From Adineta steineri (Eukaryota > Rotifera > Eurotatoria > Adinetida > Adinetidae): a stretch of DNA of 64,000 bases. The stretch lies in the NCBI GenBank assembly GCA_905250115.1, contig CAJNOI010000110.1:62001-126000 (forward strand), written 5' to 3'. Each line of letters begins with the position of its first letter. The stretch's first letter is position 1. The notes below the pieces were generated by a model. It had not been told where the DNA came from and ran no database searches. It saw only the letters and a list, made by a program, of their open reading frames with translations. Position numbers and translations under genes: made by a program. Positions 54,270-64,000 of the stretch are shown here, piece after piece.

Positions 54270-55031
54270 ATTGAATCCGAGAGAAAAATATAATTTGAAA
54301 TGCCACACAATGATAATTTCACATATGCCGATCAATGCTGAAATAAATCTATTATTTCGACATTGACGCCATGTAGTAGCATGTTGTAAACGTCGTCTGT
54401 GTTTAACAAAACGTACAATAAGTGCAATACTAAAGACAGCAATTAGTCAAAGTGGTGCTATATAATTGACAATAGAATCATAAATATCAAACCAACTTGC
54501 AAGTGAATTTGTATAACACATTGTATAACAACGAACACCAGTATCGGTAAATACATGATTACAAGGATATAAAAAGATTAAATAAAAATAAAGAATTGGT
54601 GGATAAAGAGAAAAAAATAAAAGTGATATATAATGAAATAAGAGATGTTTTTGTGTTGTTCGAACTAGATTTGAATGAAATATAAGAATATATCGTTCAA
54701 TAGATGTCCAAAACATTAAAAAGATTCCGCCATACCAAATTACAAAATTAATAAATTGCTATAGAAGACAAAGAGAATGTGAAAATGGTGATACAGATCC
54801 AAGACGTGAATTACCCATTGTCGTAGGTAAATCAAGTATTAATTGAAGAAAATTATAAAATAATAAAATTAATATAACATGATTATGAAGAGATTGGCGT
54901 GACCTTTTGTTTATTAGAATATGATAAATTATGAATATACAACAAGAAATAGAAAGAATTTCACCAATTAAAAATAATGAAAACTTAGTTTTCGGCTAAG
55001 ACGATGAAATATAAGCTGGTCTTGGAGCCAT
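54270..55031 (-). pseudogene. 7TM receptor pseudogene (paralogue of 56031-56996)
   Basis: One nearly continuous frame parallels the intact neighbour: FSLFLIGEILSI, NHVILILLFYNF, WYGGIFLMFWTSIERYILIF and YPPILYFYLIFLYPC. Three in-frame stops break it. Two are TAG where the neighbour has TGG (Trp), namely before PKTKFSLF and in CLL*QFINF. One is TGA in PL*LIAVF where the neighbour has Leu. After TM5 the frame becomes poor and the end is lost. The copy lies 1 kb from the intact gene in the same orientation, so it is a dead tandem duplicate. Confidence 0.85.
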
Positions 55032-56030
55032 ATTTTTCGATAAATCTAGTGAATCGATTGACTACCAATCATACACAATCTTTTCCTCTTATTATATCTT
55101 CGGATTCAAGATCTAAAGTATTCAATAAAAAGACCTCGAAATAATCAATAGAAAAGTTGAATAAACTATTAATCTGATAGGAAGAATATAGAGCAATGTC
55201 ATATTAGTCGTAACAATTAGGGAGAGAGCATGACGTAGAAAAACATGAGTGCGCAGTAATATCGTGTTATTAAGGCTTGGATTTACTCATTGAAGAAAGA
55301 TAATAGTTAGTTGCCTGTATTATGACGTCAATTTAGGGGAAAAATATCTTTTAGATAATTTAAAAGTAATAAATAGATATTGCGTGATATTTTAATGAGT
55401 TGTGTTGTTTTTTAAGTGGATTGTCGTCATTTTGTTTTCTATCTTAAGGATAAATGATAAATGAAACATGGAACACTATCTCGACTTATTTTTCTATTAG
55501 ATATACATAATGTAATGTGAAGTATGAAGAAAATAAATATAAAAGTTTTTTTTTTTATAATATTTAAAGTAAATAAAAGATACATTTGATATATTATTTA
55601 ATTAAATCTTTATGTTAGGATAGATTAATATGACAAATATTTATTACATATATACAATCAAAATAATCCAATAAATATAAATTCTTCCAGAAATCTATGA
55701 TTAATACATTCATGATCATCCTATTCGTTTGTGTTGTTCATTTTCATTGATTTTCAATCTCTGACTATAACCAACAACGTGTTTGTTTGTCTTACGTATT
55801 ACTTTAATTTTATTGTTATACAATGATAATGGTAAAGCAAAAAGAAATATAATTATTCAAAACATTCGTAAGACAGTTTTTCATTATATTTTCGAATATT
55901 TTTTACAATATGATACATAAATACAAGAAACTAAACAGACAGACTACGTTAAAATAGAATTCTAATAAGACTAATAAATCTAATGATAAATTTTCTATAT
56001 TGTATTTTAATCACATTCAATTAACAATAT
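55032..56030. other. spacer, nothing recognised
   Basis: AT-rich sequence between the dead and the living receptor copy. Confidence 0.4.
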
Positions 56031-56996
56031 TTATTGTACTACAGTTATTGGAGCTATAATTCGTCTATTTCTTTTCCAAATAAGTAATGATCGAAGTTTA
56101 TATTTTAATCGAGGTAATGAGAGAAGCGTAGCATATGGTACAACAATTGGAGGAACATATACTAAATGTGAAATATATGGTGTTATTATTTCACTACCAA
56201 AATTCGGATAACCAGATGATTGTACAATAATTATAATAATATAAGGTAAATCAAAAACAAGATAAGAAATCGATACAAGTGAAAGTTGAATAATCATTTT
56301 TCGACATTGACGCCATTTTATTGCTTGTTTTAAACGAGATTTTTGTTTAATAAAACGTAAAATAAGAATACTACTAAATAAAGTAATTAATAATATTGGT
56401 ATTGTATAATGAGCAAGTGTATCATAATAAATAAACCAAACTGGAGCTGAATAAAAATAACAAAGTGAACCACAACGAACATGTGTACTAAGAAATACAT
56501 GATCACATGGATAGAGAAATATTAAATAAAAATATAAGATTGGAGTATAAAGAGAAAAAAATAGAAGTGGAATATAATGTAGAATAATACGCCTTTGTTT
56601 TGTACGAATAATATTTGAATGAAAAACAAGAATATGTCGTTCAATTGATGCCCAAAACATTAAAGATATTGTACCATACCAGATTCCATAATCTATAAAT
56701 TGCCATAGAAGACAAACTATTGGAGAAAATGGTGAGACGATATCAAATAATGAATAAGTCATTGTTAGAGATAGATCAACTGTTAAATCGATAAAATTAT
56801 AAATTAATAAAATTATAATAACATGATTATGAAGTGCACGTCGAGTTATTTTATGTGCTAAAAAATGATATAGAACAAATATATAACAAGGAATAGATAC
56901 AATTTGACCAATTAAAAATAACGAAAATTCAATCTTAATCCATGTTCGACTTACATTATCATTTATTATATTGTCATCTGAAAAGTTATCAGACAT
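56031..56996 (-). CDS. 7TM receptor
   Basis: A 321-residue intronless receptor with seven helices. TM2 contains NHVIIILLIYNFIDL, TM3 ends in FWASIERHILVFHSN (an ERH in place of DRY), loop 2 has YPCDHVF...VRCGSLC with Cys for a disulfide, and basic WRQCRKM leads into TM6. TM7 (PIVVPYATLLSLPRLK) lacks NPxxY. It is a different subfamily from the FTDPV and FDRY receptors of this window. N-terminal Asn sites (NFS, NVS) may be glycosylated. The ligand is unknown. A pseudogene copy lies downstream. Confidence 0.85.
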   Translation of the reverse strand: MSDNFSDDNIINDNVSRTWIKIEFSLFLIGQIVSIPCYIFVLYHFLAHKITRRALHNHVIIILLIYNFIDLTVDLSLTMTYSLFDIVSPFSPIVCLLWQFIDYGIWYGTISLMFWASIERHILVFHSNIIRTKQRRIILHYIPLLFFSLYTPILYFYLIFLYPCDHVFLSTHVRCGSLCYFYSAPVWFIYYDTLAHYTIPILLITLFSSILILRFIKQKSRLKQAIKWRQCRKMIIQLSLVSISYLVFDLPYIIIIIVQSSGYPNFGSEIITPYISHLVYVPPIVVPYATLLSLPRLKYKLRSLLIWKRNRRIIAPITVVQ

Positions 56997-58749
56997 AATC
57001 TTGAAAAATTCTATTAAGATTTAATTTAGTTGTTGTATAATACTGATTTGACACGAGTGAATATAGATCTTTGTTCGAAAATATAATTCGATTTTTATAT
57101 ATTTGATCAAGACAAGAATATTGGAGTGAGAAAGAAAATACAAAGTTCTATAATATATAAATTCAATAATCAGCGGTATTGATTCATTGAGAAATAATCT
57201 CTCCAGAATAAAGTTACGTTAATATTTAGTAAAGAAAACGTGATTGTTGATTATATACATTATTCAATTAGTTATAGAGAAAAGTTAAATCCTACGTAAA
57301 AAAAACAAAGAATATTTGATCAGATTTATAAATTATGATGAGAACATGTTCCAGAATCAGCTGAAGAAATAGATCTTCTTTCAGATTCTATTAATTACTT
57401 GTATTTGTTCAACATGTGTTATTTTAATGAAAAACATATATAATATTACACTTAATTATGCTAAACTTTTATTTCATAAGCTGTTCTTACTGTTTGTTTC
57501 ATATTGATTGAAAACAATCGATATGACATGTAATGATATGTATAGACCTTTGACCTTTTATTATATTGATGAGAAAAATCAAAAGAATATGAATTACTCT
57601 TAAAAAAATTTCAAATAAATTTGTGTTCATAATATTCTCATGGTTTCTTTTCATTTAATATTTGTTACTCTATAGATTTACAAAGGATAAATCAGACAAT
57701 ACTTATTAGAATGTATTTTCGATAAGTTGAAGATCTGCACTTATTTTAGTAGTTCGTATTTGTGATTAAAGTATTTCTCTCGGGTAGAGGAATATGATAC
57801 AATCCTCTAAACGTCGCAATCGTTTTGTGAGGATAAAATAATTTACTAGTTATCGATAAACAGAGTACTATTATCGAAACTCAATTTTCACTAGTGTTAC
57901 AGTATTATGCAACAAATTTACACTATTAGATGCACATATATCTTTCAAGTTCTCATATGTTTTGAAAACTGCGAAATGTAAAATTAATGATTATAATATC
58001 GACGTGAAAAATGTTTTACATATATTTACCGATAAAAGATTTTTCTATGACTTTTCCGCAGTTATCAATATTTCAAAAATATAGATAAACGAATAGAATT
58101 ATTTATTTGGAAAAGAATATTCATAAAATTAATTTTGTCATAGGGTATTCGATCTACGTATATTTTCTTTATATACAGATTAATTACGTTGTTTTCAATG
58201 GTTTTATTTTTTGTATATCAGCTGATCGCGTTCGACGTTCGCGATGAAATGTGTGCATCAAATATGGAACGGTTTTTTTCTTTTCTGTTGAATCACACTT
58301 AGATTCTTTGACTTCCGTTCGATTTATTAAAATTTAGTTTAAACAAATGTCACGTAATTAAATTGATTTTCAAGATTCATCATGTCAACGTGCTACTACT
58401 AAATTTGTTCATATTAGCCAATCTACTATTTCAAACATCGCCTTTTATAATTTTACTGCTCTTTTCTTGATATATATGAAAAATAACGCAATCAATCCGC
58501 ATATATATATCGAATTTTATTGAAAAATATAACACGTGTCAAGCCCAAATACTTATTTTATTCTTTTATCTTTCTTCCGAAGAGAAAATAATAGAACAAA
58601 GAATAATAAATAAAAAGTAGTGACTAATCGATGTTCATTTGTATATATCAAATAAATGGAAGAAAAAAACAGTTTCTTTATAATATTACACAGTCGATTT
58701 TGTACACTTGAGAAAACTTTTACAATTTATATTTACGTGTTGAATAAAT
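56997..58749. other. spacer; right part is the start of the tandem duplication
   Basis: No gene was recognised between 56997 and 58310. From 58310 the sequence matches 61471 onward, including the flank upstream of both F-box genes. Confidence 0.5.
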
Positions 58750-60855
58750 ATGAGTCAAATCAAACGACAACTAAGTTTAACTCAATCAATTGATGTGGAG
58801 ATGAAAAAGCTACGAAGTAAACTAGAATTATATTAGAGTATTATTTTTTCATTTTGTCTTCTTTAGCAAGATTGAGTGACGAAAGGTAATTAATAAACGT
58901 ATCTGTTAAAATGCATAATATTTTTCTTCTATTTTTTTTCAGTACATCGTACACCTGTTTTGAAAATTTATCCAATGAAGTTTTGTACGAAATATTGGAC
59001 TATATTGATGCTTATGATATATATGAATCATTTTCAAATCTTAATAATCGTTTACAATCTCTTATCACTTCTTCGTCACTTTTACTTCGAATAAAACTTT
59101 GTTTAAAATCCAGTTCTTTATTCGAAAATCGTTGTCAACATGTTATTATTCCAAACTCACATCGTATTCGTTTTCTTCATTTTCATGATGAATCATTGAT
59201 TAATACGTTCTTTGATCATTATATTATTGATTCATCATTTCATCGTCTTGAATCAATCGGTCTCCATGATATCAAAGCAGAGAAACTACTCACAATTCTT
59301 ATTTATTTAAAATCTTTACCTCGTCTCTTTTCACTAAATATTACTATAATGGATAAAAGTTCTTATGATCTGGGGAATATTTATTCACTGATTTTTTCTT
59401 TATCTTCATTAAAATGTAACGAACTAGGAACATTTGGTAATAAATTACCACGTATTATTTCACATCTAACCAATAACAAATTTAGTATGATAGAATATAT
59501 GGTTATTCATAATTTTTTTACTCTTAATCAACTAAATTCTCTACTTCATTATACACCACAACTTCGTCATCTGTTTTGCCATGGTGTGATTGAATCAGAC
59601 AAAAAATTCAAAAAAAATCTATCAATGAAATTACCACATTTGAAATACATTGGTTTTGAAGAAGTTTATGTTTCGTTTGATGAATTCGAAGTGTTTATTA
59701 AAGAAATATCCTCTCAATTACAAATATTTAGAATTGGTACATATGATTATAAAAACTATCTTGATGGTAATCGTTGGGAACAATTAATTAAAAAATATAT
59801 GCCTCAATTAAAAAAATTCTACTTTCGTTTTACTCAGAATATTAAAAATGATAAGAAGACAAATTTAATTGATTCAACTGATGGATTCATTAATCGATTT
59901 AGTTCACCATTTTGGTCTGAACGGAAATGGTTTCGTGAGCTAAAAGTATTTTGTGAAAAAAAGATTTTTTCAATTTTTCCATATAAGTATATCCAAACAA
60001 ATCTTTGTTCAAATGATTTTATACATCTTTTTATTTTTTCTTTATCAGAAAACAATGGACCGACCTTCATGAACATATTAATACTGGCACGAATTCGAAA
60101 CAAAATTCAATAGAAGATAATTATATTTCTAATCGAGAAAAAAGTGACCATGGTATTATACAATTGACTATTGAGTTTCATGGAGATAGCGATCTTGATT
60201 GGCGATTTATTAGGAGATTAATACCTACTATTAAAGCGATTCAATTTACTCATTTAAATATAGAAAATGAGAGCATATCTATTAACATGTTACTCAATAT
60301 TCTACGTCTGTTGCCACATCTTGAATCATTAAAATTGTTATTTATGCCGAAACGTCTGTTCGAATATTTATCTATTGAACATACCAGAAATCATCTATCA
60401 GTACCGATTACTAACAAAATGACAAAAGTCAAACTTGGTCAAGTTACAGAAGAAGAAGAAATTGAATTTTTTATCAATCTTTTCCCACAAATAGAACATC
60501 TTAAAGTACACTGTTTGTTAAATACAGATGTTCCATTACTTATGAAAGTTATTTTAACGAATCGAAAGACACGTATTCCAAATCTCTGTCATCTGTGTTT
60601 CGATTTTCTTATGGCAGATGAAAACTTGGTTAGAACTTTAGCAAATATAATGGATTTCGAGACAGTTATTGATAGCTATACAATTCAGCGTAGTGGTGAC
60701 AAAATAAATGTGCATTGGAAATTATAAGAAATTATATATCATGAAATTTGACTAGCCTTTTATCTTTCTTATGTTTTTTATAAATAAAAATAGTATGGTT
60801 GGTACAAAACATTCATCAAAATCAGTTGCTTCATACTTTGCGATATACCTTTTTA
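58310..60855 (+). repeat. tandem duplication copy 1 (F-box unit)
   Basis: It matches 61471-64000 at about 80-90% over flank, exons, introns and 3' UTR, with an offset of about 3.16 kb. Homology starts abruptly at GACTTCCGTTCGATTTATTA (58310), matched by GACTTTCGTCCAATTTATTA (61471). Confidence 0.85.
58750..60727 (+). CDS. F-box protein, copy 1
   Basis: Four exons: 58750..58816, 58867..58885 (19 nt), 58943..59986 and 60049..60727. Phases agree and give 602 residues. The start MSQIKRQLSLTQSIDVEMKK is followed, across the microexon, by an F-box (FENLSNEVLYEILDYIDAYDIYESFSNLNNR, about residues 32-65), which binds Skp1 in SCF ubiquitin ligases. The rest is a long alpha/beta region with repeated Leu patterns (LHYTPQLRHL, LPHLKYIGF, LLPHLESLKL), most likely leucine-rich-type substrate-binding repeats. 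Intron 3 is 62 nt (GTATAT...ATCAG); reading through it gives a false early stop. The second copy at 61912 has the same structure. The substrate is unknown. Confidence 0.85.
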
Positions 60856-61249
60856 ATGGCTCGGACTCAGAAGTTCTATAACATGGACTCCAGTCATTTA
60901 CTCGAACAGAATTTTTCATTTCCTCTTATTAAAAAAACTACAATTTATAAAACTAATTTTTCTATAATTCACAACTATCAATCTGATGGAATGTATTGCA
61001 TCTAAAAGTTTTCTCAGGATGTTTTTTATAAAGTTATCCATGTAGTCGTAAATATCAGTATAAGTGTATTACTGAAAATATGTTTTGCCTCGTTCTATAT
61101 TATTATCGATCGTTTGTGAAGAGAAGAAGGCATTACTTTATGGATACGAAATTTTTTAATCACCAAAACTGTCTGCCAGCGATATGATTATTAAACAATT
61201 AGTATTTCGATCATCGAATCTATCATAAATGAAAATAAGAACAAGAAAT

Positions 61250-61469
61250 AGGGTGTAGGTGTGAACTTGATATGCTATGGGCTTGGATGAGATTGTTTTT
61301 GTCAAATGTAAAACATATTTGCACTCTCTAGGTTCACCGTATTTCAAGAGAAAAAGAAAACTCCTGAGTAAATATACTATATCGACAGCATCAATCTTGA
61401 TATATAAAGAGTGGGTGTTAGTGGATGCAGACAAACGAGTGACTAATAAAATCTCTACACCCACACCCG
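61250..61469. repeat. GT/CA palindrome 20 (compound) at the duplication breakpoint
   Basis: The outer left arm AGGGTGTAGGTGTGAACTTG is at 61250. A second G-rich arm GTGGGTGTTAGTGGATG lies at 61411, and the shared right arm CTCTACACCCACACCCGT ends at 61470. The F-box duplication homology starts at the next base. Confidence 0.75.
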
Positions 61470-61488
61470 TGACTTTCGTCCAATTTAT

Positions 61489-61642
61489 TAAAATTCTGTT
61501 TAAACAAATGTCACGTAATAAAACTCATGTTCAAGATCTATCATCTCAACGTACTATTGCTAAATTTGTTCGTATCAGCCAATCTACTATTTCGAACATC
61601 GTCTTTTATAATTTTACTGCTCTTTTGTTTATATATATATGA
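61489..61642 (+). pseudogene. helix-turn-helix relic, possible transposase start
   Basis: The frame contains MSRNKTHVQDLSSQ followed by RTIAKFVRISQSTISNIV, a pattern very like the N-terminal HTH of Tc1/mariner-type transposases (R.IA..L.IS.STV..I). It stops after about 45 residues with no catalytic domain. In copy 1 (58345-58480) the same sequence is broken by a stop after MSRN. This may be a worn transposase fragment present before the duplication, or chance. Confidence 0.35.
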
Positions 61643-61911
61643 AAATAACGTAATTAATCTGTACATATATATCAACTTTTATCGAAAATAATAACACGTG
61701 TTAACCACAAATACTTATTTCATTCTCTTATTCTTCTTCCGAAGGGAACATGATAGAACAAAGAATAATAAATAAAAAGTAGTGACTAATCGATGTTCAT
61801 TTGTATATATCAAATAAATGGAAGAAAAAAACAGTTTCTTTATAGTATTACACAGTCGATTTTGTACACTTGAGAAAACTTTTACAATTTATATTTACGT
61901 GTTGAATAAAT

Positions 61912-63875
61912 ATGACTCAAATCAAACGACAACTAAGTTTAACTCAATCGATTGATGTGGAAATGAAAAAGCTACGAAGTAAACTAGAATTATATTAGAG
62001 TAATCTTTTTTCATTTTGTTTTCTTTAGCAAGATTGAGTGATGAAAGGTAATTAATAAACTTATTTGTTAAAATGCATAATATATTTTTTCAGTACATCG
62101 CATACATGTTTTGAAAATTTATCCAATGAAGTTTTGTACGAAATATTGGACTATATTGATGCTTATGATATATATGAATCATTTTCAAATCTTAGTAATC
62201 GTTTAGAAAACCTTATCATTTCTTCATCAATTTTACTTCGAATAAAAGTTAATTCAGAAGCGCTACTCGAAGATCGTTGTCAACATGTTATTATTCCAAA
62301 TTCACATCGTATTCTTTCCCTTCATTTTCGGGGTCATCCGTGGGGTGAATTATTAATTGATAAGTTCTTTAATCATTGTATTATTGATTCATCATTTCAT
62401 CGTCTTGAATCAATCCTTCTCAATGACATCAAAAAAGAGAAACTACTTACGACTCTTTTTTATTTAAATGCTTTACCTCGTCTCTTTTCACTAACCATTT
62501 ATATCAATGATGATGATTATTATGATCTTGGAAATATTTATTCACTAATTTTTTCTTTACCTACATTAAAATATAACCAACTGGCAACACATGCCCGTGA
62601 AATCCAAATTACTATTCCACATGCAATCAATAAAAAATCTAGTACAATCGAACATTTAGTGGTACATCATCCTTGTACTTTTAATCAACTAAATTCTCTA
62701 CTTCATTATACACCACAACTTCGTCATCTGTCTTGTTATCCAGTGATTGAATCAGATGAAAATTTCAAAAACGATTTATCGACAAGTTTACCACATTTAA
62801 AATTCGTTAATTTTGAAGAAGTTTCTGCTCCGTTTGACGAATTTGAAGTGTTTATCACGAAAATATCCTCTCAATTACAAATATTGAAAATTTATACACT
62901 TCAGAATAGAACTTATCTTGATGGTAACCGCTGGGAACAATTGATTAAAGAATATATGCCTCAATTAGAAAAATTCTACTTTAATTTTACTCAGGATATT
63001 GATGATGATAGAGAGATAAATTTAAGTGATTCAACTGATGGATTCATTAATCGATTTAATTCACCATTTTGGTCTGAACGAAAATGGGTTCGTGAGATAG
63101 AAGTATATTGTGAATCAATGGTTTTTTCAATTCATCCATATAAGTATATCCAGACAAATCTTTGATGAAATGATTTTATATATCTTTCTATTTTTTCTTT
63201 ATCAGAAAAGAATGGATCGATCTTCGTGAACATACGAATATTGACACGTATTCGAAACAAAATTCGACAAAAGATAATTATATTTCTAATCGAGAAAAAA
63301 CTGACCATGGTATTATACAATTGACTATCTTGGATTATGAAGATATCGGACTTAATGGGCAATCTATTAAGAAATTAAAATCTGCTTTGGAAGCGATTCA
63401 ATTTACTCATTTAAATATAGATGATGATACCATGTCTATTAACATGTTACTCGGTATTCTACATTTGTTACCGAATATTGAATCATTAAAACTCTCATCT
63501 ATACCAATAGTTAAGTTAGAATCTTTATTTATTGAACATACCAGAAATCATCTATCAGTATTGGCTATTAACAAAATAACAAAAGTCAAACTTGGTCAAG
63601 TTATAGAAGAAGAAGAAATTGAATTTTTTATCAATCTTTGTCCACATATAGAATATCTTGAAGTAGGCTGTATGTCATATACAGATGTTCCATCACTTAT
63701 GAAATTTATTTTAATGAATCGAATGACACGTATTCCTAATCTCTGCTTCATTATTCATATGGCAAATGAAAACTTGGTTAGAACTTTAGCAAATATAATG
63801 GATTCCGAGACAGTTAATGATAAGTATACAATTCAGCGTAGTGGCAACAAAATAAGTGTGCATTGGAAATTATAA
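61912..63875 (+). CDS. F-box protein, copy 2
   Basis: Four exons mirror copy 1: 61912..61978, 62029..62047 (19 nt), 62094..63143 and 63206..63875, giving 601 residues. The F-box FENLSNEVLYEILDYIDAYD is almost unchanged between copies. The C-terminal repeat region is much more diverged, with many replacements and small indels (for example HPWGEL, LQNRTYLDGN). Intron 3 is again 62 nt with donor GTATAT; the TGA seen when it is not removed is an artefact. A constant F-box with a variable recognition part is the pattern expected of duplicated SCF substrate adaptors. Predicted to bind Skp1; the substrate is unknown. Confidence 0.85.
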
Positions 63876-64000
63876 AAAATTATATATTGTAAAAATTGAT
63901 TTACTTTTTATCTTTCTTTTTTTTTATAAATAAAAATAGTACGGTTGGTACACAACATTAGTTAAAATCAGTTGTTTCATATTTTGCAACATATTTTTTT
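63876..64000. other. 3' flank of F-box copy 2
   Basis: It matches the 3' flank of copy 1 (AAATAAAAATAGTA.GGTTGGTAC), including a probable AATAAA poly(A) signal. Confidence 0.5.

Larger units (their letters stand above)
60728..61911. other. spacer between F-box copies
   Basis: It holds the 3' flank of copy 1, a compound GT/CA palindrome (61250-61469), a helix-turn-helix relic and the 5' flank of copy 2. The frame at 60799-61005 is not called. Confidence 0.5.
61471..64000 (+). repeat. tandem duplication copy 2 (F-box unit)
   Basis: Second copy of the unit at 58310-60855. Homology still holds at the right edge of the window, so the unit or a further copy may continue beyond it. Confidence 0.85.

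Noticed and set aside
449-61469. CRISPR array interpretation of the repeated palindromes
   Set aside because: Copies are kilobases apart with no regular spacers or cas genes, and the DNA is clearly eukaryotic.
63144-63205. Apparent premature TGA in F-box copy 2
   Set aside because: It falls inside a 62-nt intron (GTATAT...ATCAG) conserved in both copies; splicing restores the frame.
63132-63362. Minus-strand frames opposite the F-box genes (also 59834-60103)
   Set aside because: They are shadows of the plus-strand exons; both duplicates show them because the coding strand is conserved.

Overview
The window looks like nuclear DNA of a bdelloid rotifer, or a close relative. It is strongly AT-rich with long intergenic spaces. 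Its introns are mostly about 50-65 nt (GT...AG, AT-rich, ending TTTAG or TTTCAG), with a few longer ones. Two genes are clearly metazoan: an ESCRT-III CHMP4 and the ciliary protein CFAP45. Many single-exon or near single-exon 7TM receptors are present, together with an arginine-type ADP-ribosyltransferase fused to TPRs, a gene type I recall as expanded in bdelloids. Scattered telomere-like TGTGGG/TGTGGA motifs match the repeat I recall for Adineta telomeres. The assignment is inference; no rRNA or mitochondrial marker is present. A run of 100 N at 39442-39541 is an assembly gap.

Layout. 0.5-2 kb: a secreted PAN-domain gene with a duplicated exon, running off the left edge (minus). 2.7-3.7 kb: a rhodopsin-like receptor. 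6.1 kb: a tiny glycine-rich protein. 7.7-8.7 kb: a secreted orphan with an in-frame TAA or an unrecognised intron. 9.5-10.3 kb: a receptor pseudogene. 11.8-14.4 kb: a large orphan membrane protein. 15.8-17.7 kb: degenerate tandem repeats and part of an unknown multi-exon gene. 18-21.8 kb: a transposon- and palindrome-rich gap with two non-autonomous DNA transposons (18240-18419 and 19147-20054) and a 91-bp-arm fold-back. 21.9-24.3 kb: a glycosyltransferase-like protein converging on a receptor. 26 kb: a Cys-rich tail protein. 27.5 kb: a nucleoside deaminase. 29.0-34.2 kb: a two-exon LDLa-EGF-7TM receptor of about 1570 residues. 36.2-38.7 kb: an intact receptor and a dead paralogue. 39.2 kb: a B-box gene cut by the gap. 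40.9-43.0 kb: the ART-TPR gene, flanked by 152-bp direct repeats and palindromes. 43.7-44.7 kb: a membrane-anchored methyltransferase. 46.0-49.1 kb: CHMP4 and CFAP45, head to head. 49.8-57 kb: a receptor, an ER FKBP, a B-box protein, a receptor pseudogene and its intact paralogue. 58.3-64 kb: a tandem duplication carrying two four-exon F-box genes.

The main unexplained pattern is a family of about 20 short palindromes spread over the window, in spacers and introns. Each has a left arm of degenerate GGGTGTGG/TGTGGATG units, a short AT-rich loop and a right arm of the complementary CCACACCC units. The G-rich arm is always first on the strand given, the orientation expected of two telomere ends joined to each other. 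One lies exactly at the breakpoint of the F-box duplication, one lies inside the intron of the LDLa receptor, and several surround the ART-TPR gene. These genes do not form an operon-like system. The window reads as an accessory, duplication-prone region of sensory receptors and secreted proteins with a few conserved cell-biology genes.
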